Source: Blasia pusilla
Lineage: Eukaryota > Marchantiophyta > Marchantiopsida > Blasiales
Direction: 5' to 3'
DNA: 64,000 bases
Assembly (NCBI GenBank): GCA_050084515.1
Contig: CM114271.1
Coordinates: 18,786,001-18,850,000, forward strand
This document shows positions 12,301 through 22,336 of this stretch, in pieces. The number at the start of each line of letters is the position of its first letter. Position 1 is the stretch's first letter. The translations under genes and the position numbers were made by a program. The notes beneath the pieces were generated by a model, which made no database searches, was not told the origin of the DNA, and saw nothing but the letters and a program-made list of their open reading frames with translations.

Positions 12301-12334
12301 GGTTAGGGTTAGGGCTTTCCTGGGACTAGGGTTT
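12301..12334 (-). promoter_or_regulatory. Telo-box-like motifs upstream of ESF1
   Basis: About 215-250 bp upstream of the ESF1 start codon lie ggttagggttaggg (12301-12314) and ctagggttt (12326-12334). Read on the gene's strand these give CCCTAACCCTAA and AAACCCTAG. AAACCCTA telo-boxes are known in plant promoters of ribosomal-protein and ribosome-biogenesis genes, so the position fits the gene's role. Function is inferred. Confidence 0.5.
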
Positions 12335-12982
12335 AAGGAAGTCTTTGGTCAGTTCATGTTGGGATCCTCCCTCTCTTGGTGTAATAGCTATCTTGAGGCT
12401 TTCAACTTATTGGATATGGGTTTTAGGGCATATCATTGGGTAGGGCCTTTAGGGACACCACTTTTGGGTTTTAGTGGAAGTTGGAAATTTGATGTGAAAA
12501 TATTGGAGATCTTCCCTATGATGCCAGAGGATATTTATTTTCCGGTAAATTAATTCTAATTTAGTGTGTCCTATGTGAAACCCCACTCACTTGAGTGATA
12601 GAAATTCAGGTTTGTGTGAGCACACGCCTTTTTTTGGGCCAAATAAAGTGTTTTGGGGTAATAATTTTACTGGGGCATTGTAGTTGATAGTGTTTTAGAG
12701 GGTTCGATCGATTTACAAATTTGCCCCCCATAATTGCGGAGAAGTCTTTGACCCAACTTTGTGCAGTGGTGCACTACTAGGTTTGAGAAAACTAGTGGAC
12801 ACTCGTGAGATGCACCGGATAATATAAATTAAGTACTATAATTACCTATGACTAATGACTTAACTAACCCCCAAAAATTTTAATTGACCTTTCAAACGAT
12901 CTTATTGGTTTAGAGATTGAACAATACTATTAATACTGTGAGCGAAGAGGGCCAAGTGTCAAGAGGAGAGATGTTTGAAATT
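12335..12982. other. Spacer between ESF1 upstream region and gypsy element C
   Basis: No gene or strong repeat is visible. The five bases before the element terminus at 12983 (aaatt) would be one half of its target duplication. The other half is lost because the 5' end of element C is missing. Confidence 0.4.
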
Positions 12983-13728
12983 TGTCGTGCGCATACACAT
13001 CGCTACACAACGTACATGGCTGGTCACATCCACACCACACAACACCGATCTTCCCCACACACGGTAGATCCGCACATGAATAGAAATCAACTCATACATA
13101 TACATGGAGATCACACAACAAAAATAAAGAGTAGTAAAAACGGCAGACCCAGCCTAAAACTCCACTCCTCAATCTCCATCGGCATATCGAGCCTCGTCCA
13201 CCCTGTGCTATCAAGGAATCCAGACGCTAGCACCTAGTTCTAACTCACACACACGAGCAAGAATGGTACTCCAACGGCCCAACATGAAAAAGATGGCTTG
13301 GGAAAGCCATCTTCCTCCCTTATATAGGGTTGGGAAGAGCCAAAAGGCTCTTCCCCTAAACATAGCTATCCTCATGGTAACCTACGCGCACAGGTTACCA
13401 GAGGCAAGTGACTTGCTCAACAAGTCACCCGGCTGTGAAAGACTCCAACAGGAAAGTTGTTAGAAAAGACGTTACTGACACAACGGACCTATCCTCAACC
13501 TCATCCAACACCGCGGGACAAAGTTACACTCAAGAAAGTCCTCTGGCTCCTATGCCCTATCCACGATAGATCTCCGCCTATCGGCTACTCAGATGTGACA
13601 GTTGTCCTGCACATACACATCGCTACACAACATACATCAACACCACACAAAACCGATCTTCCCCACACACGGGTAGATCCACACATGAATAGAAATCAAC
13701 TCATACATATACATGGAGATCACACAAC
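12983..13728 (-). repeat. 3' terminal repeat complex of element C (B1-A2-B2)
   Basis: Read on the element strand, a polypurine-like tract (complement of 13731-13740, gctagggggg) is followed by B1 (13728-13601), A2 (13600 to about 13119, beginning TGTCACATCT) and B2 (about 13118-12983, ending CACGACA). B1 and B2 are about 125-bp direct copies, for example both carry tagaaatcaactcatacata. B2 has a 12-bp insertion. A2 carries the TATA box. The same B1-A2-B2 order ends element B. Confidence 0.8.
13290..13428 (-). promoter_or_regulatory. LTR core promoter region with TATA box and four perfect hairpins
   Basis: TATATAA on the element strand (complement of 13320-13326) is a good core promoter. Within 140 bp around and upstream of it (element sense) are four perfect stem-loops: 13290-13299/13304-13313 (10 bp), 13332-13341/13346-13355 (10 bp), 13375-13383/13392-13400 (9 bp) and 13408-13415/13421-13428 (8 bp). 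These could be protein-binding palindromes or RNA stems in the transcript leader. Confidence 0.65.
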
Positions 13729-13789
13729 CGCCCCCCTAGCTGGCAGTTGGATCCCCCTAACTCCAGATAGAAAATATCACGTCTCCTTG

Positions 13790-14850
13790 ACATGACCTAC
13801 TATCCTATACACATCTCAGACACATCCATCCTCCCATGGGAACTACATCAAGAGGGGGGGTCAGACATCACATATGCCACCCTTGAGAACAACCATCACA
13901 TACCAACACGGTGGTTGCATCCCTCGCAAAGCCCCACAACATACACCTCAAGCAGGTATCACTGCCAAGCTCGGATCCACTATCCCATCCACGTTCGCAA
14001 GATGATATGGCGCACAATTACACACATGATCCTTCCAAACCATACAATCCCGTCCCTCCAACATGAGGACTCCGGTCGGTGATACCTCGAGCACATGTAG
14101 GATTATGCGCCCTATAGTGACATCTAGCTTCGTGGGTGCCACCTCTTGTAAATACACGTAATCTCCAGGATGCAACATCCTAATCCCTGGATGATAACCT
14201 CCTCCACGAATGGTCGCGTACCTCAATGTATCTCTATGTTGAGCAATAGCTAAGTTCTCAAAGGCCATAGGCATAACTCTATGAAAAATCTCCGCCCTGT
14301 GAGAACACGCTAGATCATTAAGATCTAACACCTCTGCCATGTAACATCGAATAGCTGCAAGTAAGTCTGGCTCTCTCCCAAAGAGCAAAAAGTATGGTGA
14401 AAATGACGCCAAGGATGTCTGCCAACTAAAGCAATAACCCATAGCCAACCATGGCAACTGTAGGTCCCACTCCCTCAACTGTCTCCGGTGCAAGCCATAC
14501 TTGCGCAATCCTCTCTTCACCGTCTGTACTGCTCTCTCCGCCAACCCATCCGCTTCAAGATGATCTCTGGATGTGGTGCGGTGATCTATCAACGCTTGAT
14601 CACACAAGGCTTGAAACTCTCCCCTGAACTCGGTACCCTGGTCAATCAACACCTCCGCCGTTGCACTAAAGTGACTAAGCACACGATCTAGAAATGCATA
14701 AGTTGTTCCCTCACTCGCCTTGTCCGGTAGTGCCACCCACTCTCTCCACTTGGAGAAATGCTCCATCATGACCAACACGTACATGTGATGATGCCCCATC
14801 ATTGGCAAAGGTCCCGAAAAGTCTAAACTCCACCGATAATCTAAACCCAT
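13790..14850 (-). pseudogene. Element C integrase core, C-terminal domain and decayed PHD finger
   Basis: This is the catalytic half of the DDE integrase: first Asp in WSLDFSGP, second Asp in LIDQGTEFRGEF, Glu in DHLEADGLAERAVQTVK. The usual C-terminal region follows, ending around VWKDHVCNCAPYHLANVDG. The first two residues of the visible open frame come from element B's terminus; the true frame continues from 24540 onward. After 13948 the frame is lost, but the PHD remnants CDGCSQGWHM and GGWMCLRC are readable near 13800-13900, with a frameshift and a TGA between them. Compared with element B it lacks a few residues near RACS. Confidence 0.82.
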
Positions 14851-15364
14851 TTTCATGTCTTTTAGGATAGATCGGTGAAATCTAGTAGAGCGCCTTCATG
14901 AGTAGTGGAGGATAGGCTTAGTAGGTTGATGATGACCCGCTGAGGCCCCGGGAAACATGAGAGAGCAAGTTTCCCCTTTGTTTCCGCTCATTTGGAGCGA
15001 TATTGAGGAACTTACTATTTTAGGTAAGTACCATTTTGAGTATATGATCGACTTTCTATTTTTGTTAAGTGACTCTTGACCTCCTACATCACGTCAAGAG
15101 CCCAGGAGGTGACTTGGGAGAATAGGTTACCATGGAGAGAGCTTGGGAGAGGAGAGGGGTATACCTCAAGGAGAGAGAGCTTAAGAGCTCATTCTCTCTT
15201 TGTTGAATCTCTTGGCATGAGGCATCGCAGCTATGGTCCCTTGCATTGTGAGTGTAACCCAAGCCTCTCATTAGGAGAGTGGGTTTGGTTTGACATGAGA
15301 AAGAGTGCACACCTTTGAGAGCTATGGTGTGAGATGGTGTAGAGAGATATTGGATCTTACTTTA
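14851..15364 (+). repeat. 5' terminal repeat A1 of element B
   Basis: A1 begins tttcatgtcttttaggatag and aligns with A2 (23901-24410) over about 510 bp with frequent substitutions. It ends at cttactttaca and is followed directly by a purine-rich leader. Unlike the 3' end, it is not followed by a copy of the 129-bp B sequence. Confidence 0.85.
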
Positions 15365-16974
15365 CAAAGAGAGAATGAGAGAAAGAGAGAATGAGAGAAT
15401 GAGAGAGTGACAGAGCTTCATGGGGGAGCTGGCTGGTCACTCGCTGTTTTTGCAGGTTGGGGACCGTGTTTCCCATTCAGTGGCTCATGGAAGTGCTCAC
15501 CGGAGCAAGGGCTACTTTGATTGGTCTTTGCATTTGCGAGTTTTTCGTGTGGAAGAGTGGCGCGCGGAAGCGTTGCCCAATTTCTGATAGGGATTGATTA
15601 TGGGGGTGGATTGCCCCATGCTAGTGCTCTCGAGAGCACCATGACGCTTGCTAATGTGTATTTTTACACGTTTCACATTTTGGTTGGGAGTAATCAGCGC
15701 GGAAGTGCTGCCAAATTTTGTGTAGGAGAAAGAGACATTGGGCTTTGTGACAATCCCCGTCAATTTTTACTGAAATGTCCAATTCAAAATATTTTTTGAC
15801 ATTGTCATAGATGGTGAAGCTGTGCACGTGGTGCAACAAACAGTGTGCAATTTGGAGTTACAAGTAAAAAGTTCTGGTCAATCTTGCAAAATTGCCATTG
15901 CTAGGCAATTTTTAGGGTTAAATTGTTCAAACCCTAAACCAACCGCCACGCCGGCGGCGGCCATCGCCGTCATAGTCATAGTCACCGGTCAACGGTCAAC
16001 TTTCATAGTTGACGGTCAACCGACCACCGACCATCGTCGGCCGTTGCCGTTGCCCAGCGTTGCTCAGAGCCGCATTTGGCCGTTGTCCATCCTTTGGTTG
16101 TCATTGCTGACATTACGGAGTGGAGGGTCTTCCAGAACGTTCGTTGATTCTGTGACTTGCGTCACCACCACATACTTTGTTTCGGCCGCCAACGTCATCG
16201 AAGTTTTGTCATCAACCAGTGATGGCATACGACCTCCGGTTATGGTGTTTGAGTTTTGATTTCATGTTGGTATGTTGTGATTGGTAGGTGCTCCACGATG
16301 ATCGAGTACTGTGTCGTGACGCCTGTAGCCGCAACGCGCCGCCGATTGCCGCGCCGTGCCGCTCGTGGCCGCACGGCACCGTCTCGATCGCGGAGCCACA
16401 CCGTCATTGTGGAGCAAAGTGTGGTTTTATTGTTGATGGAGAAGGGTATGCCGCCGAGTGCCGCATCCCACCATCGAGGTTCGTGTCGTTCGTAGCCGTT
16501 CCGTGCCGCCTGCAACGCCGCACCGTTCCCTTGGAATTGCACTGCTTATCGAGGAGTTTTGAGCAGCGTCAGTACAAGAGGATTATGGCTTGCTGATTGG
16601 AGGAGTTGTCTCCACGACCGAGTTGGGGTTGAGATTTGCAGTTGCTGAGGAGCGACATCGACATGTGTTCAGGTTACCCATTCTAGTTCTTTACCCTGCA
16701 CGTGTGAGGGATTCTGGGATTCGGGTAGTTTATTTGGGGATATTGGGTTGTGTGGATGCTAAGAGCATCATTTATGTATGTGGTTTAGGGGACATAGACC
16801 TGTGTGAGATGTCCGGAGTTGAGGGTAGGTTGTCGATGAGATGATAGCCTGGTCGATTTGCCGCACCATGCCGTTTGTTGCCGCACGTTACACGTCTCGG
16901 GGAGGGAGAGTGTAGATCGAGTACCGCATGTTTGGGATGAGTAATTGAGGGATTACTTACGAGGTTGAGAGTGA
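15365..16974 (+). other. Element B leader between A1 and gag
   Basis: The first 60 bases are (GAGA)-rich. The rest is GC-rich, with repeated tgccgc-type words, and no protein domain is recognisable. I did not find the common plant initiator-Met primer-binding motif (TGGTATCAGAGC) after A1, so the primer is unknown. Confidence 0.5.
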
Positions 16975-18560
16975 TTGTGTGAGAGGGGCACGAGGACCAT
17001 CACGGCGTCCTTTCAGGATTTTGAGAGACGAGGTAGTGGACCTGAGAGTAGCTCTGGAGGGTTTACCTGGAGTGGTGCGAGGTTTCTAGGGTCTCCACGT
17101 GAGAGACCACCTCGATCTCCTTCTATGTCATCTTCAAACGAGGGGGAACATGTAGAGGAGTGTGTTAGTGATCCACCGTACACATTGAGTAGTCCTACTA
17201 GTTGGGTGTACGAGATGGAGGACCGGGGTAGAGGATCGCGTAGGTTTTCACGAGTTTGGAAGGCGCCCGGATGAGAGTTTGCGTGAGGCTTACACTCGCT
17301 TGCGCTAGTTGATCAACGTCACTCAGGGGGTGACAGGGGCTTAGGCTATCCAATTATGGTACACGATGCTGGACCAAACCCTGCGGACACGGGTGCGGGA
17401 GGGGGTGCTTCTTATGAACACCTCCCCTACGTTGAGAGATGTTATTAGGACCGCCAAGAACATTGAGCGCAACATGGCGGAGGAGAGCGTAGCCACCATG
17501 GGTTATGGGCGAGAGCAGTCACGATTGTCTGCACTACCTGCGCAGCAACGTGGACTGCGAGATAGGTTGACAAGGGCACCACGAGCTTAGGGAGGATACT
17601 GGAAGGCCGTTCCACAGAGACTTGCACCTTCATATGCGGCTCAGCAGCAGCCGCCTACTATTTCTTGTTGGTCATGTGGTGGAGCCCATCATCAGCGCAA
17701 TTGCACTTGTCAGGGTCATGGACATGTGCCTCAACATGGAGGAGGAGATGGTGCTGCACCAGGAGGTTATCTCTGTGACTTTTGTCAGGGGTATGGTCAT
17801 ACACGTGCCAAGTATTTCAATTTACATCTTGAGTTACGTCAAGACCGAGGGCGAGAGAGGGCGCCAGAGCGAGTAGTCGGTCTGGGTGGGCCTAGAGATC
17901 GTGCACCAGGTGGTCCCGTTGGGGGACGAGGAGCTGGAGTTGCCTGACACGGTGGTGGAGCTGCCCGTGGAGGAGGTAGAGTACCACCACCTAGACGCGC
18001 CGAGGGAGACACCGGGCATGAGGCTAGGATGGATGCTCAGATACAACAACTAAACAAGCAGATTGCAGTTATGGCATTGAGGTTACCCGATGCCGGATCC
18101 GTGGCATCGACATCATATGGAGCAACCAGAGATCTGGAGGATCCTGGTTGGATGTGCAAGGTTGCCCAGATGGAGGCAGCCGCAGTTGTGACGCGTGGAG
18201 CAGCCGCAGAGTTTGATCCACAGCGAGGGGAAGCCATGAAACAGACTAGGCTTCCTCAGTCTTTCACGTTGTCCGGGGCGATGAGGACCCCATTGATGGG
18301 CCCTGATCAGAGTTCTTGGAGAGTTGGTGATGTTGTTGGTGTGCAGGCACTGAGGGCGATGGGAGAAGCGAGTACAATGACTCCTATTGTTGATGCTCAG
18401 GAGGGGCATGTGTCGAGCACGTTGTTGGGGGTGGCCACCGTTGTGTACCGCACTCCTTTATTTTTTGCTTCGGATGTTATGACGTTGGGGGTATGTCCGC
18501 CAAGGCTTTTCGGCTGGCCGCTATGCTATGTGAGCGTGGAGTTCCTCCATCACATTCAGA
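16975..18560 (+). pseudogene. Element B gag with two zinc knuckles, broken
   Basis: Gag would form the particle and bind RNA. The capsid-like part is short and partly deleted at the 5' side relative to element D. The segment around 17280-17590 (ESLREAYTRLR, IQLWYTMLDQTLRTRVREG) matches D's ESLHEAYIRMRRL-type block. TAG stops occur at 17306, 17342 and 17588. Two knuckles follow at about 17660-17830: CWSCGGAHHQRNC, and CDFCQGYGHTRAKY, in which the last Cys is replaced. Downstream is a Gly/Arg-rich tract, a TGA at 17945, and a conserved linker (RLPQSFTLSGAMRTP) shared with C and D. A frameshift lies near 18487. Confidence 0.75.
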
Positions 18561-19485
18561 GGTGATTACAGAGGAGGTGATGGACCTGCCCTTGGAGCGG
18601 ATGCTGAGGCCGTCCATGTCAGATTCATGGCAGGCTCTGATTGCTAGGATGGTGGAGATGCCCGCTAGACCCGCGATAGAGCGTGCCATGGATTCTCTTG
18701 GTGTTGTATTGCTAGATAACCAAGGAGAGGTCTTTTTCAGTTGGTGAGTTCCAGAGGTAGAGCTTTTAGTCCGCAGCATCTTGTTGGATTCTGGAGCGCA
18801 ACCCCTCATGTTGGGGAAAGCGTCATTCAGAGGATTGGGCTTGACGAGAGCCGATGTGGAGCGTTGTCCATTCCGGATACAGACATCCTTGGGTGGAGTG
18901 AGTACCACACAGTATATCACCCGACAGGAGGTCGTGGTGAGGATTTTCCCGGGACATCCTACAGATGAGTCCGTGGTGCGAGTCAAGGCGATAGTGACTG
19001 ATGCAGAGTCCTACGACGTCTTGGTTGGTGGAGCAGTGTTATATCCGATGGGGTTTTCCCTGGATTATTGGGAGGAGTCAGCATCCTACAGACGAGGATG
19101 GAAGTCAGGTGATGGGCGCCTTAGCTCATTACCCGTTCGATTCATAGGTGCAGTGATCGAGCAACGGCCAAGAGAGATGGCGACCTTAGCAGTATTTAGC
19201 AGTGCCATCACTTGGCCTAGTGATTTGATTGAGGGACATGTCCATGTAGAGGATACTCCCATTCCTGACATTTCTATTGAGAGGAGTGTTATGGTAGCCG
19301 CATCATTCCGTGGAGGAGAGATGCCGTTGTGGGGCTCGACTAAGGAGCTTGGACAATTGGCACATGAGCACGTGCAGACCGCGTGGAGCGAGGCGTTTGC
19401 ACCAGAGGGTGACGGGTCTGAGGAACCTAGGGAAGCAAGGAGTGCTACGATGACACCCTTGGATACCACACCCATTGTGTGGTGT
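18493..19485 (+). pseudogene. Element B aspartic protease region
   Basis: This is a retroviral-type aspartic protease. The catalytic motif LLDSGAQPLMLGKASF starts near 18784, and the C-terminal flap/hydrophobic motif YDVLVGGAVLYPMGF lies near 19015. It would cleave the polyprotein. The upstream linker is shared with C and D. A frameshift lies just before the DSG motif; from 18781 the frame is open through the protease into the start of the methyltransferase (stop at 19552). The same frame running into the methyltransferase indicates one polyprotein. Confidence 0.8.
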
Positions 19486-19489
19486 ATCC

Positions 19490-20460
19490 CGGAGGAGGGT
19501 ATTCGAGTGTTAGATCTCTTTGGAGGGATTAGCATCGAATTAGCTTCTATTTAGCAAGTAGGAGTGCAAGTGCAGTAGTATCTGTATGTGGAGAGTGATG
19601 ATGTTGCGAGGCGCATCTCACCACGACATATGGCGTAGTTATGCCTACGTTTTCTTGACTTATTGTGTGCGTCCGCGGTACACGGATACCAGAGTTCCCT
19701 ACCGAGGAATATTTCCTTGTTAGGGACGCAGGACTTAAAGCGGGTAGGGACCATTGATTTGGTCATTTCCGCTTGGCCATGTTAGGGCCAATCGAGTGCT
19801 GGACGAGGCATCGGGTTGGCTGACACTCGGTCGAGGTTGTTTTGGGAGATGTTGAGGGTCTTACGCCAGTTACAAGAGCACCAGTCTCGTTCTCCAGCCT
19901 ACATTCTGGAGAATGTGCCGATCTTAGGAGACTCCAGGTCACAGGTGGTGACAAGTGGTCATCATGTGCGTGCCTGGATCGGCCTAGCAGCGTTCTTAGA
20001 TGCGGCGAGTGTAGGTTCTAGAGCCCATCGCCCGCGACTATGGTGGACCAACTTGGTGCCCCATGCGGTGTTACGAAGGGCGTATGCGAGAGTGGAGCGC
20101 CCCTCCCATTTGTTAGTGGATTCCATTCTGGATCCAAGTCGTCGCTCACACGCAGTGAGGCACAATGATCGACCACCGTTGACTGTGGTCAATAGGGTAG
20201 GCAAGCGGCGGGTAGCCTTTCCCACGTTTGTGAGTTTTCCCGCTTCCTATGCATACAAGGAGGCCGGTCCTGGCTTGGTTTGGGATGACCAAGTTTAGAG
20301 GTTGGTGGAGCCCAACGCTGACGAGAGAGAGCGGGCCATGGGATTTCCCACAGGAGTGACAGCAGTACCGTCAGTATCAGAGGCATCACGACACCATGTC
20401 TTAGGTCAGGCGATGGACCTCAACTTCTTGACATGGATCTTCAGCTTGGGAGTGGCTGAG
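19490..20460 (+). pseudogene. Element B cytosine-5 DNA methyltransferase domain (DNMT3-like)
   Basis: This is a C5 cytosine methyltransferase fused between protease and RT. Motifs in canonical order: I, IRVLDLFGGIS (SAM binding); IV, DLVISAWPC with the catalytic Cys, followed directly by TAG at 19783 where element C has Gln; VI, AYILENVP (catalytic Glu); VIII, GSRAHRPRLWWTN; IX/X region, ERERAMGFPTG and HHVLGQAMDLNFLTWI. The uninterrupted I-to-X order excludes a permuted DRM enzyme, and the compact form without a BAH or chromodomain insert argues against DNMT1 or CMT. DNMT3-like is the best fit. TAG stops at 19552, 19576, 19636, 19783 and 20296 inactivate it. Confidence 0.85.
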
Positions 20461-20699
20461 CAGCGTCGGATGAGATCGCGACAGATCACAGTGGTTGCAT
20501 TGGTGAGCCCCATGCCTACCAAGACGGTGGAGGCAGTGGCTGGGGACGAGACCCAAGGAGATCGACACACCAAGGGAGATCGGGAGAGACACCCTTGGAC
20601 TTCTTGGGATGTTTTGCAGGTACGCCAGGAGATGATAGCCACAGCATCGAGCGTGGTTCTGGGGACTGCATGTGGAGGAGATCAGAGTTTGCACTTAGC

Positions 20700-22130
20700 T
20701 GCAAGAGAGCGGTTGAGTGTCATTTTTTGAGATGGGGTTGCACCATAGCAACCACCGATATCCGCGTCGGAGAGTCCTACCGTAGTCACAATGGAGACTT
20801 GGGAGCTAGATATGGGCCCTAAGTTGACAAGAGGAGAGCGGCGCCAAATACATCAGTTCCTCAGGAGTTAGAGGAGCTGCTTTGCGTTTAGCATGGAGGA
20901 TTTGGGTACGGCGAAGGGACCAGGGATCCGCATTGAGTTGTCGAGTGATACGCCGATCTTCCGACGATCCTACACGTCCAGCGATATGGAGAGGGCTCTA
21001 ATTCAGAGTAGGAGCCAAGACTTGGTCAGAGCAGGACTAGTGGAGATGTCGCATGGGGAGTATGCATCTGCCACTGTCATGCCCACCAAGAAGGATGTGC
21101 ATGGCAACTAGACGAATAGGCGGATGTGTGGGGATTATCGACCGATCAATCGGCAGACGAAGTCCGATATTGATGACATCGTAGTCATCAGCGCTACGGT
21201 TGAGGAGCGTGAGCGACATCTAGAAGAGGTATTTCGACGATTGCAATTACATGGGCTGAAGCTATATCCAGGCAAGTGCAAGTTCTTCTATGACCAGATT
21301 GAGTACTTGGGTCATGCGATATACCTAGGGGGCCTTGATGTTCAGTAGACGAAGATAGAGGCTATCTCATGCATTCCACGCCCTACACATGTGAGCCCAT
21401 GGGATTGGCGAACTTCTATCGGCGGTATGTCAAGGGATTCAGTTTGATTGCGAATCCGCTGACCTTGCTGACCAAGATGGATCACGAGTGGCACTAGGGG
21501 GATGAGCACGAGCAAGCATTTCAATTGCTCAAGGATAGGTTGACGTCTGCGCCCATCTTGAGGAGACCGATCAGGGGGCATCCTTTCCAGTTGCACACAG
21601 ATTGGAGCATGTTGGGGCTTGGAGTGGTGCTCACCCAACATGATGATGAGGGTAGAGAGTTTGTGGTGGCTTACACTAGCCGGTTGAACAACGCTACAGA
21701 GGCAAAGTACAGCTCGTATGAGGATGATTGCTTGGCTGCAGTGTGGGTTATCGCGCATTTCAGGTGTTACTTATTCGGCAACCCCTTTACCATCATCACT
21801 GATCATCAACCACTGAAGTGGTTGATGGAGTCCGACAAGCTTACAGGGAAGCTTGCAAGATGGGCTCTGTTGTTGCAAGAGTATGATTTTCAGGAGGTAC
21901 ATAGACCTGGGATGCTCAACCAGAATGCATATGGGTTGAGTCATAACCTATGCCTGAGTCAACGAGATGCGACTGGAGCTCGATGGCATGGAGAGAGTGA
22001 TGAGGAGTCAGTGCCAGGATGGCACGGATCAGCCTATTTAGGCATGTTGGCTATGGAGAGCCAGAGTGTGGAGACTTCAATGGCGAGGTCAGTGAAGAGT
22101 CCTTGGATCCCCAGGCTAGTGAGGAGACCA
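20700..22130 (+). pseudogene. Element B reverse transcriptase (palm deleted) and RNase H
   Basis: The RT N-terminus is present: FAFSMEDLG, GIRIELSSDTPIFRR, the HGEYASATVMPTKKD block and RRMCGDYRPINRQTK. After that, about 90 residues present in C and D are missing, including the first catalytic Asp region (STLDLR) and the LPFGLKNAP block. The sequence resumes at IDDIVV, the end of the YIDD box. The thumb and connection (KCKFFYDQIEYLGH) and RNase H follow (HTDWSMLGLGVVLTQHDDEG, YSSYEDDCLAAVW, TDHQPLKWLMESDK). TAGs lie at 20746, 20869, 21109, 21346 and 21495, with a frameshift near 21395. This copy cannot make active RT. Confidence 0.85.
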
Positions 22131-22336
22131 TAAGTGGCCGAGATATTCATGATGATGGAGTAGTCTTGGAGTACCTTTGTACTAGTAGCGTTGCGAGCAC
22201 CGTGGGTGCTAGAGAGCGGGATCGGATCCTACAGCGGGCCAGACGGTTCCGTTGGGAGGGGACACATGTTTTGAGGGTTTGGGAGGATAGTAGAGTTCGC
22301 ATAGTGCCGCATCCTTTGCAGAGAGCACGACTAGTG

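Noticed and set aside
13290-13428. Hairpins as bacterial-type terminators
   Set aside because: The context is a eukaryotic retrotransposon repeat with a TATA box, and no T-tracts follow the stems in terminator fashion.
12983-13728. CRISPR-like or satellite interpretation of the repeated 125-bp units
   Set aside because: Only two copies exist and they are separated by an LTR-like body with a TATA box. The arrangement is explained by retrotransposon terminal repeats.
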